A DNA stretch of 64,000 nt, taken from positions 557,772,176 to 557,836,175 of the forward strand of contig NC_058521.1 in NCBI RefSeq assembly GCF_904849725.1, given 5' to 3'. Below are positions 56,838 through 64,000 of this stretch, piece after piece. The notes under the pieces are model-generated. The model was not told the DNA's origin and ran no database searches. It saw nothing but the letters and a program-made list of their open reading frames with translations. The position numbers were made by a program, and so were the translations under genes. This stretch comes from Hordeum vulgare subsp. vulgare. Its lineage: Eukaryota > Streptophyta > Magnoliopsida > Poales > Poaceae. Each line of letters opens with the position of its first letter. The stretch's first letter is position 1.

Positions 56838-59800
56838 TGTTGGGGAACACCGCATGTAAAACAAAAAATTTCCTACCCTCACCAAGATCAATTTGTGGAG
56901 ACTAACATCTACGAGAGGGGGAGTGCATCTACATACTCTTGTAGATCGCTAAGCGTAAGCGTATATAACGTGGTTGATGTAGTCGAACGTCTTCGCGATC
57001 CAAATCGCAATCCATCCCGCGATACCATCACGATCCATCCCGATCTAGTGCCGAACGGACGGCACCTCCGCGTTCAACACACGTACAGCTTGATGGTGTC
57101 TCCTCCTCCTTGATCCAGCAAGTGAGGAAGGATATGTAGATGAGTTCTTCGGTAGCACGACGGCATGGCGGTGATGGTGGTGGAGTTGTCTCGGCAGGGC
57201 TTCGCCAAGCACTATCGTGACAAACTAGAGGAAAGGTTGATTTAGAGGGAGAGGGAGAGGTTGCGTCGTGGCTTGTATTGCTGAAGCCCTCCCTCCCCTC
57301 ATATATATGTAGGAGGAGAGGAGGAGGGAGGCGCCCTAGGGTTTCCCCTAGGGGTGTGGTGGCGGCCAAGGGGGTGCCTTGGCCCCCAAGTCAAGTGGGG
57401 TGCCTTCTCTCTTGGCCCAACCCTAGCCCTAGCCGCATGGTTCTTAGGTGGGAGGGGCGGCCAGCCCACCACGGGTCGGTGCGCCCCCTCTAACAACCCA
57501 TGGGGCCCTCTGATGTAGGTGGACCCTCCTAGTGTACCCCCGGAACATTTCCGGCACCCCCGTCACAAAATCGCTAAGTCCCGGAACTCGAATACCAACT
57601 TCCCATATATCAATCTTTACCTCCGCACCATTTTGGAGCTCCTCGTGACGTCGGGGATCTCATCCGGGACTCCAAAAACTTTTGGTTACCACCACACATT
57701 ACTCATTAATACCCAATCGTTATCGAACCTTAAGTGTGCAGACCATGTGGGTTCAAGAACTATGAACACATGACCGAGACACTCTCCGGTCAATAACCAA
57801 TAGCATGACCTAGATGTCCATATTGGCTCCTACGTATTCTATGAAGATCTTTATTAGTCGAACCACGATGTCAAGGATTCAATAAATCTCGTATATTGTT
57901 CCCTCTGTCCATCGGTATGTAACTTACCCGAGACTCGATCGTCGGTATCTGCATACCTAGTTCAATCTCGTTACCGGCAAGTCTATTTACTCGTTCCGTA
58001 ATACAAGACCATGTGGCTAACTCTTTAGTCACATTGCTTGCAAGCTTGTTGTGATGTTGTATTCCTGACTGGGCCCTGAGATACCTCTCTGTCACACAGA
58101 GTGACAAATCCCAGTCTTGATCCATTCCAACTCAACGGACACCCTTAGAGATACTTGTAGAGCACCTTTATAGTCATAGAGTTACGTTGCAACGTTTGAT
58201 ACACACAAGGGACTCCTCCGGTGTCAGTGAGTTGCATGATCTCATGGTCATAGGAACAGATACTTGACATGCAGAAAACAAAAGAAATAAACTGACAAGA
58301 TGATATGCTACGTTCATAGTTTGGATCTTGTCCATCACATCATTCTCCTAATGATGTGATCCTATTTATCAAATGACAACTCATGTCTATGGCCAGGAAA
58401 CCATGAACATCTTTGATCAACAAGCTAGCCCATTGATACGCCTCCAACGTATCTATAATTTTTGATGGCTCCATGCTATTATCTTGTCAAACTTTGGATG
58501 TTTTGTATGCCTTTTATATCTTTTTTGGGACTAACTTATTAACTCAGTGCCAGGTGCCAGTTCCTGTTTTTCCGTGTTTTTCACCCTTTTCAGAGAAGAA
58601 TATTAAACGGAGTCCAAACGGAATAAAACCTCCGAAAATATTTTTTCCGAAACAGAAGATACGCATGGGAGCGTGAGAACCAAGGCACAGGCCACTAGGG
58701 GAGGCCACAAGCCCCCTAGGCGCGGCCAGGGGGTGCCCGTGCCTAGCAGGCTTGTGGGCCCCCTGTGGCTCGTGTACCCTACTTCTTCTGCCTATAAATC
58801 CCCGAAAAATCCAAAACCACGGGAGAGATCCACAAAAATACTTTTCCGCCGCCGCAGGCTTCTGTCTCCGCAAGATCCCATCTGGGGCACGTTCTGGTGC
58901 CCTGCCGGAGGGGGGATTCGGATACGGAGGGCTTCTTCATCAACACCATTGCCTCACCGATGATGCGTGAGTAGTTCACCATAGACCTTCGGGTCCATAG
59001 CTAGTAGCTAGATGGCTTCTTCTCCCTCTTGGATCTTCAATACAAAGTTCTCCATGATCTTCATGGAGATCTATCCGATGTAATCTTCTTTTGCGGTGTG
59101 TTTGTCGAGATCCGATGAACTGTGGATTTATGATCAGATTATCTATGAATCTTATTTGAGTTTCTTCTAATCTCTTATATGCATGATTTCATATCCTTGT
59201 AATTCTCTTCGAGTTGTGGGTTTTGTTTGGCCAACTTGATCTATGATTCTTGCAATGGGAGAAGTGCTTGGTTTTGGGTTCATACCGTGCGGTGACCTCA
59301 CCCAGTGACAGAAGGGGTAGCGAGGCACGCATCATGTTGTTGCCATCAATGGTAAAAAGATGGGGTTTATATCTATTGCATGAATTTATCCCTCTACACC
59401 ATGTCATCTTGCTTAAGGTGTTACTCTGTTTGTCATGAACTCAGTACACTAGATGCATGCTCGATAGCAGTCGATGTGTGGATTAATAGTAGTAGATGCA
59501 GAAAGTGTCGGTCTACTTGTCTCGGACGTGATGCCTATATGTATGACCATTGCCTTAGATATCGTCATGACTTTGCGCGGTTCTATCAATTGCTCGACAG
59601 TAATTCGTTCACCCACCATAATATTTGCTATTTTGAGAGAAGCCTCTAGTGAACACTATGGCCCCCGGGTCTACTTCACATCATACTTTCAGCCCTACAC
59701 TTTTACTTTGTTGCACTTTCCGCCTTTAGATCGCACCTTGCAATCAATCGTGAAGGGATTGACAACCCCTTTGTAGCGTTGGGTGCAAGTTTGCTGTTTT

Positions 59801-60107
59801 TGCGCGGGTACATCGGTGCTTCATCTTGATACTCCTACTGGATTGATACCTTGGTTCTCAAAACTGAGGGAAATACTTACTCCTACTGTGTTGCATCACC
59901 CTTTCCTTTTCAAGGGAAAAAACCAACGCAAGCTCAAGAGGTAGCACCCATCACAGGCTCACTAGGGACATAGTGTTGTTTATGTACCCACACATGTATT
60001 TGAGTTTCCAGTCAATACAATTCTAGCATGGATACTAAACAATTATCATGAACAAGGAAATATAATAATAACTAATTTATTATTGACTTTAGGGCATATT
60101 TCCAACA
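56838..60107 (-). mobile_element. BARE/Angela-like Copia solo LTR, split by W3
   Basis: Minus strand TGTTGGAAATATGCCCTA (60107) to ...TCCCCAACA (56838). Without W3 and one cccat it is 1752 bp, a normal size for this family. TSD cagac is perfect (56833-56837 and 60108-60112), and no internal region is present, so this is a solo LTR from recombination between two LTRs. The start sequence is a familiar Triticeae Copia signature. The ORF2 reading of the CACTA can be followed on both sides. Confidence 0.9.
58434..59946 (+). mobile_element. W3: solo LTR (W family) inside the Angela-like LTR
   Basis: TGATACGCCTCC to GGTAGCA, 1513 bp, perfect TSD cccat (58429-58433 and 59947-59951). It carries the GC-rich inverted repeat (about 58702-58763) and TATA box ctataaat (58792-58799). 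No internal sequence remains. Confidence 0.92.
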
Positions 60108-60661
60108 CAGACGAACCCGATTGAACCGCCTGCTAAGCAGTCTGAAAGTCCAGAACCGTGTGTTAAGCAGTGTGAAAGTCTCGAACTGCCTGCTAAGCAG
60201 TCCGAAAGTCAAGAACCACCTGCTCATCAGTCCAGCCATTCGCAACCGTCTGATAAGTATATTGATGTGTCGGCACTGGCTGCTTAGCAAACCAACGCGT
60301 TGTCACAGCCACACCAAAACACCAACATGTTGGCACGAGCTTCTCAGGAGCTCGACATAGCTTCAATGGCTGGTCAGCTTCCCGTCGCATATGGTACTAT
60401 AGCTCAGCAGTCTGTCACAATGGCATCATGTGTTCACGAGTCCATCGTACCTTCACATGCTTGTTAGCAGCACGTCATTCATGAAACCATACATAAGACA
60501 AGAAGTGCTTCAGCTAACAAGAGGAAAGCGGACATGGAAGCACACACGAAGCCAAAAACAAGGACGGATGGGAACAAGACTCTCCTACTACAAAGAGTCA
60601 TCGCCCATAACCAAATTAACAACATGTTTTTCGAAGGGATGGTATTCCCGGTTCTAACGGC
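60108..60661 (+). pseudogene. CACTA ORF2-like, repeat-bearing middle part
   Basis: A frame starting at 60108 gives QTNP and then decapeptide repeats (60120-60479), followed by a basic segment (SASANKRKADMEAHTKPKTR) that could be a nuclear localisation signal, and FFEGMVFPVLTACRKQ. In-frame stops fall in the sixth and twelfth repeat units. The region joins the N-terminal part before the Angela-like LTR to the protease part after 60662. Confidence 0.55.
60120..60479 (+). repeat. 30-bp tandem repeat, 12 degenerate units (decapeptide)
   Basis: Units of exactly 30 bp begin at 60120, 60150, 60180 and so on; the first three read IEPPAKQSES, PEPCVKQCES and LELPAKQSES. Later units drift but keep a length of 30 and a Gln or Glu-Ser near the end. 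The constant length shows the repeat was selected in frame when the ORF was active. Confidence 0.8.
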
Positions 60662-61950
60662 ATGTCGGAAGCAGATTTTGAAAAGCTACTTTCTAGTAAG
60701 AAAGTAGACCCATTTGAAGCACTCAAGTACAAGCATGGCAAGCCATTTTTTGTTGGGGAATACTTTGAGGAGTGCAGTTCTAGTTGTCGCAAGTTACATA
60801 ATATTGCATGGACAGAATGTCAGAAGGATAAGATCATAACATTCTGGAAGTGCACTACGACAGTAGGCATTTCTCTTACCTTGCAGGTACCATCAGTGTG
60901 GAATTTGAGGAATTTCATATCTTCTACAACTTCGATGAGCTTGCTGCCACTCTTGTCAAATGCTTGATATCGTAAGTACTTCACAAACTCTTATCAACTT
61001 CTTCATACAAGGTTGTAAATGAAAAAAGCTAAATGTATTGTATTCCTCTCAAGGGATTGACAGTGCACAGAACAATAAGGGTGCATGTGTATTTCATACA
61101 TCCTAATTTCGCAAATGATGTTTTATTAAGTCGTAATGAGACACGCAAGTCTTCCATTGATCATCTCACCAAGATCTTGTCCGACTTACAGATAGGAGAA
61201 TTCTTCATTTGTCCATATCATGAACAATAAGTTTAATATACAACCACACATACATTGATCATCTTTCAGCTTTTGACATAGTTTGTAAGTTCAAGGTTTT
61301 CTTAAACTGTAGCCATCACTTGATCTTGGTGGTCATTATACCAAAATGGAACATAGTTTAGTACATGGATTCTCTCAGAGATTCAAATAAGCCTCAGTAT
61401 GTGAATGATATTTAGGATTTCATGGATAGATATTGAATTTTTTGATGTTAATATGTTGTGTCCATATCTGGTTCAAGAATTGAGCATGTGAAATCCCATC
61501 TTCATTTGCAGTATATTATCAAAGAACATAACTTTAGGAGGGTGACAGTTCGACCGCCAACTACCTCTGGAGCATGTGATCGTTTCTTCCGTAAGACAAC
61601 AAAATCCGTTATTTTTAGAAAATGCTAGTCAAATGTTCAAGTTTCAAAGTAAACCTCTTTCTAATTATCTCCAAAGAAAAAAAAGAAACAACTTACACCG
61701 GTTAGGTTGTTCCTAATAGGGAAAATACATGACTAATATTGTACAAAAAATTCAGTGTCCTCAACAACAACAAGGGACCAGCCTATGTGGATACTGCGTT
61801 TGCGCATACATGATGAACCTATGTAGACATGCTCTATGTGATGTCGATGCTGACAACATTGTACCAGTAAGTCTGTTTCTTAATTACTATCTTCTACTCC
61901 ACATGTATGTCACATTCTATTCTACAAGTCCTGAAGTTGATCTTCGGTCC
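60662..61950 (+). pseudogene. CACTA ORF2 C-terminal Ulp1-type cysteine protease
   Basis: Coding segments with intron-like gaps. MSEADFEKLLSSKKVDPFEA opens the region; an acceptor-like cttaccttgcag ends at about 60892. The protease triad of the Ulp1/C48 family appears in order: His at 61317-61319 (HHLILVVIIPK; usually HW), Asp at 61368-61370 (YMDSLRDSNKP), Cys at 61786-61788 (PQQQQGTSLCGYCVCAYM). His and Asp share a frame. A donor-like GTAAGT follows at 61867. Ulp1 enzymes cleave SUMO-like proteins; the role in CACTA elements is not settled. Stops between the segments show decay. Confidence 0.7.
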
Positions 61951-63571
61951 TGATACGTCTCAAACGTATCTATAATTTTTGATGGTTTCATGTTGTTATC
62001 TTGTCATCTTTGGATGTTTTATGTACCTTTTATATCCTTTTTGGGACTAACTTATTAATTCAGTGCCAAGTGCGAGTTCCTGTTTTTTTGTGTTTTTGGC
62101 TCTTTTCAGATCTGATTTTGGAACGGAGTCCAAAGGAATAAAAACCCCGAAATGATTTTTTCCCGAACGAAAGAAGATCAGCGGGCCTCTGGGCCAAGCC
62201 AGGTGGGCTCGAGGGAGCCCAGAAGCTCCCACTCCGCCACCAGGGGAGGCGGCGGTGGTAGGGCTTGTGGCCTCCCTGGCCGCCCCCTGACCTAGATCTT
62301 TGGCCTATATATTCCCAAAAATTCAGCAAAAAATCAAGGGAGCCTCGAAAATACTTTTCCACTGCCGCAAGCTTCCGTTTCCACGAGATCTCATCTGGAG
62401 ACCCTTCCCGGCGCCCTGCCGGAGGGGGCTTTGGAGTTGGAGGGCTTCTTCATCATCATCGCCCCTCCAATGACTCGTGAGTAGTTCACTTCAGACCTAC
62501 GGGTCCGTAGTTAGTACCTAGATGGCTTCTTCTCTCTCTTGGATCTTCAATACAAAGTTCTCCATGATCTTCCTGGAGATCTATCCGATGTAATCTTCTT
62601 TGGCGGTGTGTTTGTCGAGATCCGATGAATTGTGGATTTGTGATCAGATTATCTATAATATATATTTGAGTCTTTGCTGATTTATTATATGCATGATTTG
62701 ATATCCTTGTAAGTCTCTCCGAGTCTTGGGTTTTGTTTGGCCAACTAGATCTATGATTCTTGCAATGGGAGAGTGCTTGGTTTTGGGTTCTACCATGTGG
62801 TGACCTTTCCAAGTGACAGTAGGGGCAGCAAGGCACACATTAAGTAATTGCCATCAAGGGTAACAAGATGGGCTCTATCGTTGATATGAGATTGTCCATC
62901 TACATCATGTCATCTTGCTTAAGGCGTTACTCTGTTCTTTTGGACTTAATACACTAGATGCATGCTGGATAGCGGTCGACGTGTGGAGTAATAGTAGTAG
63001 ATGCAGAAAGTATCGGTCTACTTGTTTTGGACGTGATGCCTATAGATATAATCATTGCCATAGATATCATCACGACTTTGTGCGGTTCTATCAATTGCTC
63101 GACAGTAATTTGTTCACCCACCATCTACTTGCTTTTATGAGATAAGCCACTAGTAAACACTACGGCCCCCGGGTCTATTCACATCCATCGTTTACACCTC
63201 CGCTTTTACTTTGCTTTGTTACTTTGTTGCTTTCAGTTCTCACTTGGCGAACAATCTATAAGGGATTGACAACCCCGCGTTGGGAGCAAGCTTTTGTGTT
63301 TGTGCAGGATCTTGTGATACTCCTCCACTGGATTGATACCTTGGTTCTCAAACTGAGGGAAATACTTACCACCGTTGTGCTACATCACCCTTTCCGCTTC
63401 GAGGGAACACCAACGCAAGGCTCCAAAGCCACGGGGAAATCCTTTGCATATTTGCCTAGGAAGTCCCTTAAGGCATAGTCGTAGCAGAAGGATTCCTGGT
63501 GCCGTTGCTGAGGAGTATCAAGCAACACTCCTATTTCTGGAGCCGTTGGAAGGTCTTTTGTTGTAGTAGCA
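61951..63571 (+). mobile_element. W4: LTR plus PBS deletion derivative (W family)
   Basis: LTR 61951-63486 (1536 bp, TGATACGTCTC to CGTAGCA), then PBS-like tggtgccgttgctgagga and about 55 bp more, ending gtagtagca at 63571. Perfect TSD ggtcc on both sides (61946-61950 and 63572-63576). A plain solo LTR should not contain a PBS; the element is best read as 5' LTR + PBS + the last few bases of a 3' LTR, the rest deleted. TATA box at 62305-62313. Confidence 0.8.
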
Positions 63572-63576
63572 GGTCC

Positions 63577-63871
63577 TATAGTTGATCTTAGGACCGATGA
63601 CCTCTGAACCGCTCGCCGCAGATGAATTTTTGCCTGTTAGGAAATTTATTAGCACCTTCTTTGTGAATCACTATATCAAACCCACTGAAGACGTCAAAGA
63701 TTTCGGTATTCATATCCCCTAATAAGTACGCATTCATATAGTGTTATGAGCTAAACATATACGCATGGATGGATTGCTTTTTATGTGATCGTGTCTTCAT
63801 ATTTCATACAATATGATTATGTATTGTGCATGTTCATACATCTGTGGAATTTATATAGCATTGGCTCAATT
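63577..63871 (+). pseudogene. Possible last exon of CACTA ORF2
   Basis: After W4 a short open stretch reads SEPLAADEFLPVRKFISTFF, then HYIKPTEDVKDFGIHIP and a stop near 63720. It could be the terminal exon after the GTAAGT donor at 61867, with W4 lying in the intron. Beyond 63722 I see only A/T-rich non-coding sequence. Confidence 0.35.
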
Positions 63872-64000
63872 GCATATTGTCACAAAATATGATGAATTTT
63901 CTTCCTGTGGAGACTATTTGTTCGATTGCATATTCTAACGAATTATGATGAATGTTCTTTATGTGGGCGCTATTTGTTCGATTGCATATTGTAGCAAATT
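63872..64000. repeat. 56-bp tandem repeat at right edge
   Basis: Units start at 63872, 63928 and 63984 with gcatatt and share atgatgaat.ttctt and ctatttgttcgatt. The array continues off the window. Such repeats are common near CACTA ends. Confidence 0.8.

Larger units (their letters stand above)
55301..64000 (+). mobile_element. Decayed CACTA (En/Spm-type) DNA transposon, interrupted
   Basis: Host layer of the nest: 55301-56837, 60108-61950 and 63572-64000. It codes on the plus strand for an ORF2-like product with a decapeptide repeat and a C-terminal Ulp1-type cysteine protease, a combination known from plant CACTA elements. Short tandem repeats at the right edge suit CACTA subterminal repeats. 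No CACTA terminal inverted repeat or transposase (TNP2) domain lies in the window, so the class rests on ORF2 type alone. Confidence 0.6.

Overview
This window is intergenic DNA from a large, repeat-rich grass genome, most likely a Triticeae (wheat/barley/Aegilops group). The LTR families are of the kind found there: Gypsy LTRs beginning TGATACGTC, a BARE/Angela-type Copia LTR, and elements with the dimensions of barley LARDs (LTRs of 4.3-4.5 kb around a non-coding core of about 3.1-3.4 kb). Family names are from memory and tentative; species and chromosome cannot be told. I see no ordinary host gene, rRNA, standard tRNA gene or CRISPR array.

Almost all of the window is one nest of transposons, and most boundaries are fixed by 5-bp target-site duplications (TSDs). 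The oldest layer is a decayed CACTA DNA transposon (+ strand, 55301-64000, interrupted) with an ORF2 that ends in a Ulp1-type protease. Into it went: element C (LTR fragment 55021-55300); a BARE/Angela-like solo LTR (56838-60107, TSD cagac), itself hit by solo LTR W3 (58434-59946, TSD cccat); and LTR-PBS derivative W4 (61951-63571, TSD ggtcc). Gypsy element B (minus strand, 3158-4087 plus 52102-55020) sits in C. B was hit by Gypsy element A (minus strand, 4088-52096, TSD tgtat) and by W1 (1-3157). A was hit three times: W2 (6953-13914) in its 3' end, LARD L1 (17418-36572) in pol, and LARD L2 (39490-51488, TSD taggg) in its 5' LTR. L1 was hit by element D (minus strand, 22054-29173, TSD tcttc).

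Coding remnants: A keeps gag, protease, reverse transcriptase/RNase H, integrase and a third acidic/coiled-coil ORF, with a few frameshifts and stops. B keeps gag and protease pieces. W2 carries gag and a protease-like domain with no polymerase. D keeps only the start of gag. The LARDs code for nothing I can recognise.

The most interesting points: (1) D, which has gag, and both LARDs, which have none, share about 650 bp of leader right after the primer-binding site plus LTR 3' segments, so the D family is a candidate helper for the LARDs. (2) D's LTR holds two tRNA-like A-box/B-box modules. (3) Element A carries an LTR-like promoter module, flanked by splice-site matches, between integrase and its third ORF. 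(4) A GC-rich inverted repeat just upstream of the TATA box recurs in LTRs of different Gypsy families.
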